This document shows positions 32,240 to 42,200 of a stretch of 64,000 nucleotides of DNA, one piece after another. The notes beneath the pieces are model-generated. The model was not told the DNA's origin. It saw nothing but the letters and a program-made list of their open reading frames with translations, and did no database searches. Every line of letters begins with the position of its first letter. Position 1 is the first letter of the stretch. Both the position numbers and the translations under genes were made by a program. Source of the stretch: Proteles cristata cristata (taxonomy: Eukaryota; Chordata; Mammalia; Carnivora; Hyaenidae); contig JAESUZ010005539.1 in the NCBI GenBank assembly GCA_017311185.1, positions 744,001 through 808,000 on the forward strand. Direction: 5' to 3'.

Positions 32240-32460
32240 TTAGAAAAGAGATACTCTCATGTTCTGCTGGTAGGATTAGAAATTGGCGTAGCCTTTCTGG
32301 AAGTTGATTTCACCATGCTTCTGAAGAAGGTAAAAACTATGAGTACTTAGGAAGCATCAAGTCCTTCTCTAAGAATTTATCCCAAGTAAATGATTATTAA
32401 ATTGCATTAAGACTTAGTTCTGCTGTTATTTACTCGCATATTGTTTGTAGGCTTGATATT

Positions 32461-32708
32461 AAAAAAAGTATTTCTTGGGGCGCCTGGGTGGCTTAGTCGG
32501 TTAAGCGTCCGACTTTCGCTTAGGTCATGATCTCGCGGTTCGTGGGTTCAAGCCCCGCGTCGGGCTCTGTGCTGACTGCCAGCTCGGAACCTGGAGCCTG
32601 TTTCAGATTCTGTATCCCCCTCTCTCTCTGACCCTCCCCTGCTCACGCTGTGTCTCTCTCTCTCTCCTACAAATAAATAAAAATATTTTTTAAAAAAAGT
32701 ATTTCTTG
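32461..32708 (+). mobile_element. Young felid SINE with perfect 17-base TSD
   Basis: Element at about 32478-32691, flanked by a perfect duplication of 17 (AAAAAAAGTATTTCTTG) at 32461-32477 and 32692-32708. Young-subfamily markers: TTTCGCTTAGGTC, GACTGCCAGCTC, CTCCTACAAATAAATAAA. Cuts the old LINE-1. The cleanest recent insertion in the window. Confidence 0.98.
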
Positions 32709-32844
32709 ACTCGTATGACAAGGGCACTAACTAATCAGAACAGGTGGCTCCTATACAGCTTTGGAGTCCCTGGACTCATGCACAGTAATTAAATCCTGGC
32801 CTGATTCTTTATAGGAGAAATGAAAATTAAAAACGCAATCTTGT

Positions 32845-33050
32845 AGGGGCACCTGGGTGGCTCAGGCAGTTAAGTGTCCGACTCCTGGTTTCTGCTCAGG
32901 TCATCATCTCACAGTTCATGAGTTTGAGCCCCACACTGATGGCACAGGGTCTACTTGGGATTCTCTCTCTTTCCCACTCTCTCTGCCTCTCTCTGCCCTG
33001 TGGTCTCTCTCTCTCTCTCTCAAGATAAATAAATAAACTTAAAAAAAATA
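32845..33050 (+). mobile_element. Older felid/carnivore SINE
   Basis: Head GGCACCTGGGTGGCTCAGGC, then CGACTCCTGGTTTCTGCTC, which belongs to an older branch. The middle reads 'cagggtctacttgggattct'. Ends with AAATAAATAAACTT. The flanking duplication is unclear. Confidence 0.92.
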
Positions 33051-33275
33051 TAAAAACAAAATGTTGCAATAGAGAAATAGTTCTATAGACTGTGATATAT
33101 CTGTGTAATGGAATACTTCCAGCTGTTAAAAGAAATGTCACAGAAAACTACACCAAGGCATAAATGTTCTTGAAATATTACATGAGGAAAACAGGTTAGA
33201 ACTGTATATAGGTAAGCGTTCTGTTTTGAAAGGGAAATCCATACATGTGGAGAAAAGGTTAGAAAGATACACATA

Positions 33276-33450
33276 AAGGGGCATCTGGGGGGCTCAGTTG
33301 GTTAAGCGTCCGATTTCGGCTCAGGTCGTGATCTCTTGGTTTGTGAGTTCCAGCTGCTGCTTCCGATTTTGTGTCTCTTTCTCTCTCTGTCCCTCCCCTG
33401 CTCATGCTCTGTATCTCAAAAACAAATTAACATTAAGAACATTACAAAAA
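33276..33450 (+). mobile_element. SINE with internal deletion
   Basis: Head GGCATCTGGGGGGCTCAGTT through GTGATCTCTTGGTTTGTGAG, then it jumps to 'cagctgctgcttccgatttt', losing about 40 bases including the end of the B-box region. Tail is A-rich (33442-33474). Confidence 0.92.
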
Positions 33451-33562
33451 AAAAGGAAAAAGAAAGAAAGAAACGCGTCAAAATATGAACATCAGCGATC
33501 TTTGAGTAGTAGGATTCTTGGTAATTTTGTTTTCTGCATTTTATTCATCTGCATTCCTCAGG

Positions 33563-33788
33563 TGTGGGGGTCGGCAAACCATGGCTGGCAAGGCAAGGCT
33601 GGACCACCATCTGTTTCTACAGGGAAGCTTCACTAGAGCACAGCCAGGTCTGTTCATTTCTGTATTCTCTCTGGCCACTTTTGAGCTACAACGGAAAGGT
33701 TGAGTAGGGACAGCAAAGACCACGAGGCCCACAAAACCTAGAATGTTTGCTCGCTGGCTCTTTACAGAAAAAGTTTGCTGACTCCTGG
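33563..33788 (-). mobile_element. hAT-type non-autonomous DNA transposon
   Basis: Terminal inverted repeats GGGTCGGCAAAC (start) and GTTTGCTGACTCCTG (end) with internal 'ctggctctttacagaaaaag' mark the widespread Charlie-group element whose ends read CAGGGGTCGGCAAAC. About 225 bases, no transposase. I do not assign the exact family. A second copy lies at 58655. Confidence 0.8.
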
Positions 33789-34192
33789 TCTGGATTATAT
33801 AGAACAAATATCTCCTACTTGTATAATAGAAAGGCTCAACACTAAAGCAGAAAGCAATGAACTATGGAGTTGAAATAGCAAACCATCCCATTTAAAAGAT
33901 GGGAATTTAAAGGAAAAAACCCTCAGACACTTGGTTATATTTCTTCCCAGTATTTTTATTAAAAAAGAAAAAACTTTCCAGGGGAGAATAAGATAGAAAT
34001 GTAACAACCAAGCAGATGACATCTGAGATGGAAATCGCCACACAGAATGTGTAAGTAAAAGGGTCAGAGTTTTCAGACAAGAATGCATTTGAACCAAGAA
34101 ACCAATAACATCCATCTCTCACGTACCCATTTTTCCCTTCCCCCTCCTCTCAATGCTTTGCAGAGAATCTCAATAACACCTCCATGTATATA
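33789..34192. other. AT-rich noncoding stretch
   Basis: Possibly more old LINE-1, but I cannot place it. No gene. Confidence 0.35.
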
Positions 34193-34199
34193 TGTATTT

Positions 34200-34452
34200 A
34201 TTTTTATTTTTTAATGTTTTATTTATTTCTGAGAGAGAGAGAGGGAGAGCAAGTGAGAGAGAGACAGAGAGAGAGAGAGACAGCATGAACAGGGGAGGGT
34301 CAGAGAGAGGGAGATGCAGAATCCGAAGCAGGCTCCAGGCTCTGAGCTAGCTGTCAGCACAGAGCCTGACGCGGGGCTCAAACCCACGAACTGTGAGATC
34401 ATGACCTGAGCTGAAGTCAGACGCTTAATCGACTGAGCCACCCAGGCTCCCC
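34200..34452 (-). mobile_element. Felid tRNA-derived SINE
   Basis: Reversed full SINE with an expanded GA run (34229-34290) and the variant GAGCTAGCTGTCAGCACAGA, also seen at 54320, marking a second subfamily. Head ends 'gccacccaggctcccc'. It abuts the tetranucleotide repeat at 34453. Confidence 0.95.
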
Positions 34453-34506
34453 TATTTATTTATTTATTTATTTATTTATTCATTCATTCATTCATTCATT
34501 TATTTT
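34453..34506. repeat. (TATT)n then (CATT)n microsatellite
   Basis: Seven TATT units followed by five CATT units. It directly adjoins the SINE, so it may have grown from the target duplication. Confidence 0.95.
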
Positions 34507-34800
34507 AACACCTCCCATTTAGAATGTTGAATGGTCAATCCTTTCTTCTGCTCCTTGAATGCCAGCTTCTTGCCTTCTACACTATCCCTCCCTGTCTCCT
34601 CATTGCCACCTCCCAGGAGGTAAGAGATCCTTCTCTGGAGAATATGTATGGCCCCCAGGGAGAGGCCAGTAAATATTGACATGCAGGGGTTTCCCAAAGC
34701 AAAATATGGCCTTGGAGCAGCCATCCAAACCCTCAAAAATTCCCACTTGTTTTCTAGAGTCTCCCTAGTAAATAGAAACAGATAGACAAGGATCTTTAGA
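34507..34800. other. Noncoding stretch
   Basis: Nothing assignable. Confidence 0.4.
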
Positions 34801-35004
34801 TAGCCAAAAAAGCCTTCAGTGTGAAGAAAAACAGACCCCTCTTGGAAAAAAAAAAAAGCCAGAAAGACAATATAGGAGCTAGGAGAATATTAAAACACAA
34901 TTTTTATTATAAGTGTGACAAGAGAATATATTATATCTATGAAAATCAACTGGTACGGAACGAGAGTGTTATTGGAAATGGAAAATATGGTGGCAAAAAT
35001 AAAA

Positions 35005-35152
35005 ACATGTGCTCATGGGTTCGAGCCCTGAGTTGGGCTTTACATTCATAGCACAGAGCCTGCTTGGGCTGCCCTCTCTGTCCCTGTCTCTCTACCCCTT
35101 CCCTGCTTGCTCTCTCTCTCAAAATAAATGGATAAACATTAAAAAAATTTTT
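35005..35152 (+). mobile_element. 5'-truncated SINE
   Basis: Starts inside the B-box (CTCATGGGTTCGAGCCCTGA) and continues to the 'ctctctcaaaataaatggat' tail. The head is missing. A short shared word (ACATGT) borders it. Confidence 0.9.
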
Positions 35153-35241
35153 AGACATGTCATAGAAGAGGATGAAGATAAGGCTGAGAAAAATCTTTCA
35201 GAAGATCAAACTAGAAAAAACAACAACAAAAAGAGAGCTAT

Positions 35242-35488
35242 TAGGAGAAAATATTTCTTTAAAAAAATTTTTTTTAATGTTTATTTATTTTTTAAAGAGA
35301 TACAGAACATGAGTGGAGAGGCAGAGAGAGAGCGAGACACAGAATTGGAAGCAGGCTCCAAGCTCTGAGCTGTCAGCACAGAGCCCGATGTGGGGCTTGA
35401 ACCCACGAACTGCAAGATCATGACCTGAGCCAAAGTCGGATGTTTAACTCACTGAGCTACCCAGGGGCCCTAGGAGAAAAGATTTCTT
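35242..35488 (-). mobile_element. Felid tRNA-derived SINE
   Basis: Reversed SINE with an 18-base duplication, TAGGAGAAAATATTTCTT (35242-35259) and TAGGAGAAAAGATTTCTT (35471-35488), one mismatch. Body 'ggggcttgaacccacgaact'; head 'gagctacccaggggccc'. Confidence 0.95.
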
Positions 35489-35901
35489 AAAAAATGCCAA
35501 ATTTGTGTGTATTTATTCTACAGTCAGGAAGTTCAAAAAGCATTTACATAATAAGTAGAGACAAAGAAATTTTCAAAGGAAAAATAAATGCAAGAAAACT
35601 GCCCAGAAGTGACCCATTGTCTTTCCAGGGGGAATGAATGAGTAAAGGTGGACACTAAGGCTTGTTATGGTGACAGTTCAGAGCAGCAAAGATAAAGAGA
35701 GGATCTTAAAAGGTTTCAGGGAGAAAAAAAGATCACCCTTCATGGCCTGCGGATGAGAAGATCATGAGACTTCTCAACAGCAACAGTGAAAGTTAGAAGA
35801 CAATGGAAGACTGCTTTCAAACCCTGAGGAAAGATTCTTCTCATCATAAAATTCTATACCCAGCAAATTCCTCGTCCAAACTATTTTTCGGAGATGAAAA
35901 C

Positions 35902-35951
35902 AAAGCAAAGCAAAACAAAACAAAACAAAACCCAAAAAACAAAAAACAAAG
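35902..35951. repeat. (AAAAC)n microsatellite
   Basis: A-rich run of AAAGC then AAAAC units with later AAAAAAC. It follows the LINE-1 end. Confidence 0.9.
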
Positions 35952-36014
35952 TGAAACACTCCCCCATCCCCCAGAGCCCCCAGCTGGCTACTGAAAGATG
36001 TATTTTTAACAAGA

Positions 36015-36385
36015 TGAGGGTATATGGGTGCCATACAAAATACCGTAAGACTAGGTGGCTTCAACCACAGACATGGCTTTCTTCTCCCACAATTCTGGAG
36101 GTTGGAAGTCCCAGACTGAGGTCTAGCAGGTGGATCTCTTCCGGGTCCACAGATGGACACCTTCTCACTGTGTTCTCACACAGCGGGTGGCGGGGGAAGG
36201 TTTGCTGTTCTTCCTCTTCTCACAGGGGCCCCAGCTCTGTCAGATTAGCACCCTACCCTTACAGCCGCATTTTTCCTTTATCACTTCCTCATGAGTCCTA
36301 ACCCTGATCTAGCCCCATTGGGTGTTGGGTCTTCAACTTATGAGTTTTGTGGGGACACAAAGTCCAGTCCATAACAAGGACGTAA
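36015..36385 (+). repeat. Old interspersed repeat, same family as at 21500
   Basis: 'tgccatacaaaataccgtaa', 'gactaggtggcttcaaccac', 'ctcccacaattctggaggtt', 'ccttctcactgtgttctcac' and 'tatgagttttgtggggacac' followed by 'aaagtccagtccataac'. More complete than the 21500 copy. Old mammalian element; family name not assigned. A 135-codon frame across it is chance. Confidence 0.75.
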
Positions 36386-36542
36386 ACCACAGGAGAGAAA
36401 GATAAGGAATCTAGGAGACCACAGGGAGAAGCGGATGAGAAGCCATAGGAACAGGGCTTTGCACAGATCTGGAGAGCACCCGGCCTGCCTTGCATCCCAG
36501 CTTGGAGGCTCTAGGAGGGAGGTATTCAAGAAAAACCACATT
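36386..36542. other. Unique noncoding stretch
   Basis: Short spacer with nothing seen. Confidence 0.4.
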
Positions 36543-36770
36543 GGGGCGCCTGGGTGGCTCAGTCGGTTAAGCGTCCGACTTCGGCTCAGGTCATGATCTC
36601 GCGGTTTGTGGGTTCGAGCCCCACGTCGGGCTCTGTGCTGACAGCAACTCAGAGCCTGGAGCCTGTTTCGGATTCTGCGTCTCCCTCTCTCTTTCTGCCC
36701 CTCCCCTGCTCACGCTGTCTCTCTCTCTCTCTCTCAGAAATAAATAAAACTTTTTTAAAAAAAGTTTAAG
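36543..36770 (+). mobile_element. Felid tRNA-derived SINE, well preserved
   Basis: Head GGGGCGCCTGGGTGGCTCAG, ACTTCGGCTCAGGTCATGAT, GTTTGTGGGTTCGAGCCCCA and tail AGAAATAAATAAAAC. Close to the classic felid consensus and without the GACTGCCAGCTC marker; it has instead GACAGCAACTCAGAGCC. Confidence 0.96.
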
Positions 36771-36975
36771 AAAAGAAAGACAAACAGCAACTGCAAGAAC
36801 GTATTTGAGACTGGCAATCTCTTCTGAGAGGCCGATGGGGCTGGGAAAGCCCGGTGGAGACACAAACATGGAGATCTGGTGAGCTGGTGATTGCCGGTGC
36901 TGTTCCTTCTTCCGGAATACCGGTCCCCTACTCCCCCTTCTACCCCTCCCCACCCCCCGCCCCAGCCAAATTCTC
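36771..36975. other. Unique noncoding stretch
   Basis: C-rich run at 36926-36965. Nothing else. Confidence 0.4.
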
Positions 36976-36977
36976 GC

Positions 36978-37090
36978 TATGCCTTTAGGAGCCACCTACA
37001 ATGTTACCTCCTCAGAAAGACCTTCCCTGAGGGAGGCTCCCTGACGGTCATATTCTTCTGTGTCTCCTGCCTGTTTCCTTCCTAACTCCC
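36978..37090 (+). repeat. L2 LINE fragment
   Basis: 'caatgttacctcctcagaaa', 'gaccttccctgagggaggct', 'cttctgtgtctcctgcctgt'. Short forward piece of the L2 3' region. Confidence 0.75.
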
Positions 37091-37435
37091 TCCTTTGCTG
37101 GGTATTCTCCGCTCTACCCTCTTTCTGCCTCCAAACGAGCATCCTGGAGAACTGAATGGCCTCCTTTCTGCAGTAGGGTCAAATGACCTCTGTGCTGGGC
37201 CCCAATGCCGTCTCTCTCCACCCCAGCCTGCACTTCGACAGATCACAGAGCCCCTGCCTCTGGTCTGGTATCCATAGTCAGCCAGGGCCTTGGATGTTCT
37301 CTGCAAAGTCCCAGTCCTCCGTCTCCCAGGGAGAGGAGAAGAGGCAAATTCTTCTGACTTCTAGGGAGGCTCCCAGTATGGGACTGATGGACATTTGAAT
37401 CCAAGGGCCAAGTTTAATTCTACAGGCAGCCCTTC
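37091..37435. other. Unique noncoding stretch
   Basis: Nothing recognisable. Confidence 0.45.
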
Positions 37436-37439
37436 CTAG

Positions 37440-37570
37440 CTGAGTTGGTTAGCCTTTGGGAGCTTCAATTGCTTCTTCTGTAAAATGGGCATAATAATAG
37501 GATGTGTCTCATTATGATCGTTCCTGGAATTAAATAAGGCCACAGCGGTAAGCCACTTAATACCCATTCT
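37440..37570 (+). repeat. MIR SINE fragment
   Basis: 'gagcttcaattgcttcttct', 'gtaaaatgggcataataata', 'gttcctggaattaaataagg'. Forward MIR 3' half. Confidence 0.88.
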
Positions 37571-37689
37571 GGCTGGTGGAACTCATAAAATGTTCATTAC
37601 GGTTGAGCAAGAGCATGCTGGGAAGGCACCTGCTTAGCCAGGCTCTTCAGGGTTGGGCAGTCTGGGAAGGAAAGGGAAAGTTGCACCGG

Positions 37690-37890
37690 GAAAAGAGAAT
37701 AATCTAGTGTTGACTGAGCACTTGCACTGCACCAGACCCCTTCTCGTGGCGCCATTGGTGTGCCCATTTTACAGATGGGAAAAGTGAGCCTCGGGAAGGT
37801 GGCGTCACTTGCACAGACAGGAGGTGGCCGAGGCAGGTTTGGAAGCCAGATTTTCTGCCTCCAGGGTGCTCGTTTCATGCTCTGGGTTGG
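37690..37890 (-). repeat. MIR SINE
   Basis: Reversed MIR: 'gactgagcacttgcactgca', 'gtgcccattttacagatggg', 'aaaagtgagcctcgggaagg' and 'tggaagccagattttctgcc'. Confidence 0.88.
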
Positions 37891-38525
37891 GGGGGCGGGG
37901 GTCCTGAGGGCTTCTGTCCTGTTCTTTCCCACTCTTCTTGTGCCTGGTTCTCATCCCCATAGTCCTCCGGAGCCGAGGTGGAGAACCCTGAGGCCAAGCT
38001 GAGGGCGGGAAGTTAGATCATCAGCCCTCCTTTAAGGGGGTAATTAGCTGACTACGAAAACAGATTCTTTAACCGCAGCAATTCGCCCCACCAGGGCAGA
38101 GGGGAAGTCAATGTTTTTATTATAAACGGAATCATAGAGGGGTTTAAGGCTTAGTAGTGTTTGCTTTGGTTTTGTTTTTTAAAGGCCTGAGGTGGATCTT
38201 GGCATCTACTGCCTCAGCCCAGAAGAAAGGAAGTTTATTTTCTGGGTCAGATTAAAAGACTTTGGCTTTTCTTGATTTTTAGTTTCATGGAAAAGGGCTG
38301 CCTTTGCTGAGTCTCCCAGACCCTCTATGCCCCGCTTATCCAGGTCCTTCTGATGCTTTTCCAGGGCATCAGAGGGAGGGAGGGAGCAGTTCAAGTGGTT
38401 AAAGGCAGGGGAGGGAGGAGAGTAGAGACAAGGGAGAGAGAGAGAGAGAGAGAAGGAGGGAGAGAGGTACATCACGCCACCAGGGTGAAGTGGGGAGGGG
38501 CTGCTGAGAAGCCAGAGGGCGGCCT
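37891..38525. other. Unique noncoding stretch
   Basis: 38030-38090 (GGGGTAATTAGCTGAC) could be a small regulatory site. GA run at 38430-38462. No gene. Confidence 0.4.
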
Positions 38526-38529
38526 GAGG

Positions 38530-38900
38530 GTCTTGATATCCAATGGGAACAGGCTAGAGCCCAAGGGAAGTGCTTCAGATGCCACTTGTTGCTTACATGA
38601 CCTTGACCAAGTTACTTAACCTCTCTGAGCCTAATTTTCACATCTATACAGGGAGAAGGGGACCTGGGTCTTGTCCAGGAGATACATCTATCTGGCATGG
38701 TGTCATGTTTTAGAGCACAGTCTGCCCGGCTTTGAACCCTAGCCCCAGGCCTCCCTAGCTGTGTGGGCATGTGACCTAAGCCCTTGTTTCCTCATCGGTA
38801 AAATGGGAATGATCTCATTAGGGCCGTGTGAGGATCAGATGGGAAAAGTGCTTAAAGTAAATGCCTGGTCCACTGCAAGTCCTCAAGAAACACCAAGACA
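38530..38900 (+). repeat. Two MIR SINEs in tandem
   Basis: First copy: 'gaccttgaccaagttactta', 'acctctctgagcctaatttt' (38598-38660). Second: 'gttttagagcacagtctgcc', 'cccttgtttcctcatcggta', 'aaatgggaatgatctcatta', 'gggccgtgtgaggatcagat' (38706-38900). Both forward, with the second nearly full length. Confidence 0.88.
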
Positions 38901-40125
38901 CCAGCGATTTTACAGGATTATTAATTGCATTGTTTATATGGTCTGTCTAGTTTCTGTAGGAGGAGTCATGGATACTGAAGTTGAGTTTAGGGTCGCATTG
39001 TGGGAAGATTTAAATGTCTAGCTAAGAAATGTGGATTCAAAGAATCAACTTTTGAATTAAAGGGATGGAAGAGGCCACTTTATTCCACCCACTTAAGTAA
39101 CAGATGGCAAATCAGGGTTCAGGAAGAGGCTGTGGCTTGGTTGAACTATAACAAGGGCAATTTGAAAGTTTAGTCAGTAGACCGTCAGTGGGAAGGTGTC
39201 CCTTCTAGAAATCTCCCAGAGTGCAGCCCCATTGGCGGTGTCTAGAATCCTTCCCCAAAGGCTTGGATTTGAAGGCATCTTTCATTTCACATGCAAACAC
39301 ATTAAGCCCATGTAGGACTCTTCACACTGTAGTCAGAGTTAGTTTATCAGAAGTTGTCCAGTGTGCTAGGTTTCCAGTGTGAGAGCAGGGCCTTGCTGGA
39401 TAGTTCCAGAGACAGATGAACTGTGAGCCAGGGTCGAGGTAGAGCCTGAAGTCCTTCTAAGTCGGCATCAGTGTGGTCGTGGGTGGGTGGGTAGGGGCTG
39501 CTTAGAAACCAGAGGGCAGGCAGCCTGAGAAGCCCCCTTCCCCCTTCCCAGGGACACCAAATATATACATCTTTATGGTTGACCCAAGGCTATTAGAGTT
39601 TGGAACCTACTCAGCTTTGGGCAGCGATTCCTCATCCTTCCTGACCACTCAGAGCCAAAAAATGTGCAAAACGTTTGGCCAGTGGCATCTTAACCTCAGG
39701 GGCCCCACTTGCAAATAGGCCCAGTGCATTGGGTTCAACCATTTCCCCAACCCACAGTATTTCTGGGTTACATTTTTTATTGCATTCATTCGTTCAGATT
39801 TGTCTCCAACCGGAAAGGACTTTGGGCAGTTTATAGGCGTATGTTAAATAAAACAAGATGGTCTCCAGCCCCCGTGACCCCCCTTAAGGGGCAAAGGAAG
39901 GAAAGAAAATGAGGATTGGGCAGAATGTTCAATTAAGATTGAGGTTACAGAGTGCAGTCCATTAATGCACATAGATGGTCTAACCAAGCTGCATCTGACT
40001 TGGTCCAGGGGGCAATTGGGGCCTTTCTGGAAGCTAGAATGGATATCTGTTTCTTTAACCCTCTAAACACCATCGCCAATGGCCATTACTAGGAATAAAC
40101 AGACAGAAGTGTAACTGTTTCCTCA
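38901..40125. other. Unique noncoding stretch, 1.2 kb
   Basis: 39060-39130 may be decayed MIR. No gene; frames are short and featureless. Confidence 0.45.
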
Positions 40126-40149
40126 ATGAAGTCAACAATGATCACGGAA

Positions 40150-40330
40150 CCCCTCCCTGCAAACGGGGCTGCCATTCACTGGGTCCTTCCTTTGTATCAT
40201 CAGTTGATCCACTTATGGGTATGTCAGCTATATGTCAGCACTTCCGCGGGCTTTGGAAATGAAAGTATTAACCAGACAGTCCCAGCAGCCCTCGAGTTTA
40301 CCATCAGGAGTGTGTATTTTGGCCTATTAT
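40150..40330 (-). repeat. Possible L2-type fragment
   Basis: 'ctatatgtcagcacttccgc', 'gggctttggaaatgaaagta', 'cagcagccctcgagtttacc' loosely follow the reversed L2 end ('tgtgccaggcactgtgctag', 'cctgccctcaaggagcttac'). Weak. Confidence 0.45.
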
Positions 40331-41045
40331 CCATTAAATGTCCAAATCCTGAGAAATTCTCCAAGACCTTGCCCTCCCTGAGTGTAACATAGACGCATTG
40401 GAGAGGGATGTGGATGGGTTAGGGTCCAGCCAGGAACACGTGCTTTCAACAGGGGGGAGGGAAGGCAGGGGGTGATTACAGGTACAGGTAGAGTGGAGGC
40501 GCTGAGCATAGGGAGCAGAGGGGTAATTTCGAGACCTGGAGCAGCCGGAAGCAGCTACCAGCCCCGCCCCTTCCGGGCTGGAGTGATAAAGGGTAGAGGC
40601 TGGGTTTCCCAAGCTCAGGGACCAAGATTACCCAGTGGAAGCTACAGCTATACCAAGCAGCCTGCAAGGAGCCTGTGCCCCAGGGAGATGCCATTTCTGA
40701 GAACCACTTGAGGCAGAGACAGACAGACAGCACAGGGTGAAGTACTCCGGCTTTTCCCTTTCCATACCTCCCAGATTCCCACCGGGGTCTCCTCCTGGCC
40801 AACCCCTTAGAAGCCAGTTTTCATAGGAGCCTGAGATCCACAGATATCCTGCAGAGTCGACATCCCCTCAAGCTAGAGCAGAGGAAAAGCAAACGATGGA
40901 TGTGTTTGCAAAGCCGATCGCTGGCCATGGAAGGAACCCTTTGGCCACATTTCATATGACAGCCCAGAATGTAAACTCACTGTCATGGTCAGGGCTAATG
41001 ACAAAATTCAATGGCAGTTTCTCCTGGAATGTTATAACAAATGGC
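40331..41045. other. Unique noncoding stretch
   Basis: Nothing recognisable. It includes a GACAGACAGACAG scrap at about 40717-40729. Confidence 0.45.
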
Positions 41046-41285
41046 CGCCACCACCATAGATAGAGTGCCTTCCATGTATTAAAATTCTTCCCCAGCTATG
41101 AATATGTACATATGTGTGTGCTTCCTCCGAGATTCTGTTTTTGGGCCATTTTGTACATGAGGAAAGTGAGGCTGACAGAAAGCAACGCACTTGCTCAAGG
41201 TCATGTAGTGAGCCAGAGGCAGGACCAGAATTTGCCTTGCAGGCTGTCTGATTCCGAGTCCTGTGTCCTTGACCCCAGAGCCTTG
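41045..41285 (-). repeat. MIR SINE
   Basis: 'gatagagtgccttccatgta', 'gggccattttgtacatgagg', 'aaagtgaggctgacagaaag', 'gctcaaggtcatgtagtgag' and 'gtctgattccgagtcctgtg' follow reversed MIR order. Confidence 0.9.
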
Positions 41286-41975
41286 AACCTCCGATTCTCC
41301 TGGGGCAGCAGGCTCTGGAGCAACACCAGCCATCTCTCTCTGGCCGTGGGGACTCCTTGAGAAGAAACGGCAGACCTCAGAGGGCTCCAACCCAGATCTA
41401 GAAGAAGAGCCTTCTCTGGGCACCCCTTTCCCCACCCACACACCAGGTAGCATCTAAATGTCTGGGGCCAGAGAAGGGCCTGGAGAACAGGCCAACCACG
41501 GCTTAGTAAGACCACGGCCCTGTTGCCCAGAGGGCTCGAGCCAGTGACCCGGAGGGTAGTGCGTGCTTCTTGCAAGGTGTGTGGGGTATCAAGCCCTCAC
41601 CCTGATGGTCTCCAGACCCAGGCCCAGTTGAAGGTATGTGGGGTTGGCCCACCTTGGAGTTTTCCTGGCCAGTCCCTGTCTTTACAGCCTCCAGCTGCTG
41701 CTCTGAGGTCCCCTGATGCCCACCGCGTGCCTGAGAAAGGCCTTCTTCCTGCCTCTGGAGCTCAAGGTAGACCCCATATCATGTATCATCCAAATTGGGA
41801 AGGGGCTTGGAGGAGGCAGAGGGTCTCCAGACAAACAGGTCAGATCTTGCTTTGGGGAGCTGTTCCCCCAGCCCTCTCGGTCTCCAGTCAGTCCTGGATA
41901 CTGGGCATGAATGTCTTCTTGAAACACCAGAAAAGTCCAACCAAGGTGGGGTGCTGGCGTGCCGGGGTGATCGAG
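41286..41975. other. Unique noncoding stretch
   Basis: A 189-codon plus-strand frame (41523-42092) exists but has no family features, no supporting exon signals, and overlaps frames on the other strand. I do not call it. Confidence 0.45.
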
Positions 41976-41979
41976 GAGT

Positions 41980-42200
41980 TTTCTTCAAGGGCCGGGCCGC
42001 CGAGGTTGTGTGATGTGGCTTTCACACTTTGTACCAGGCGTCCGTGTGTTACAGGGCTTGCGGCCCGGGACCCTGGCTTTATCACTCCTTAATCTCGGTT
42101 TAATTGCTGTGGTCAGTCTGCCCTGCACTTAATAACCCACAGCTTGGGATAGTGTTCAATATGGTTGACACACACTCTGCTTTAAATGTCAGCACTGGCT
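41980..42200. promoter_or_regulatory. Candidate conserved noncoding element, short
   Basis: GCTTTATCACTCCTTAATC, GGTTTAATTGCTGTGG and GCACTTAATAACCC with GTGTTCAATATGG and GTTGACAC occur together in repeat-free DNA between GC-rich flanks. Enhancer-like but short. Confidence 0.25.

Larger units (their letters stand above)
32240..33555 (+). mobile_element. Old LINE-1 3' region broken by three SINEs
   Basis: Forward L1M-type pieces: 'tactctcatgttctgctggt' (32252), 'tctaagaatttatcccaagt' (32370), 'gtaatggaatacttccagct' (33104), 'gcgatctttgagtagtagga' (33496). These are ORF2-end and 3' UTR parts in correct order, separated by SINEs at 32478, 32847 and 33279. No intact frame. Confidence 0.82.
34801..35900 (+). 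mobile_element. Old LINE-1 fragment broken by two SINEs
   Basis: Forward L1-type, AT-rich sequence. Its end is diagnostic: 'gagacttctcaacagcaaca', 'gtgaaagttagaagacaatg', 'aaattctatacccagcaaat' (35765-35875). Upstream parts (34830-35004, 35155-35241) are A-rich and consistent. SINEs interrupt at 35005 and 35260. Frames are broken. Confidence 0.72.

Noticed and set aside
41523..42092. Open frame of 189 codons on the plus strand
   Set aside because: No recognisable motif. Overlapping frames on the other strand are as long as expected in GC-rich DNA.
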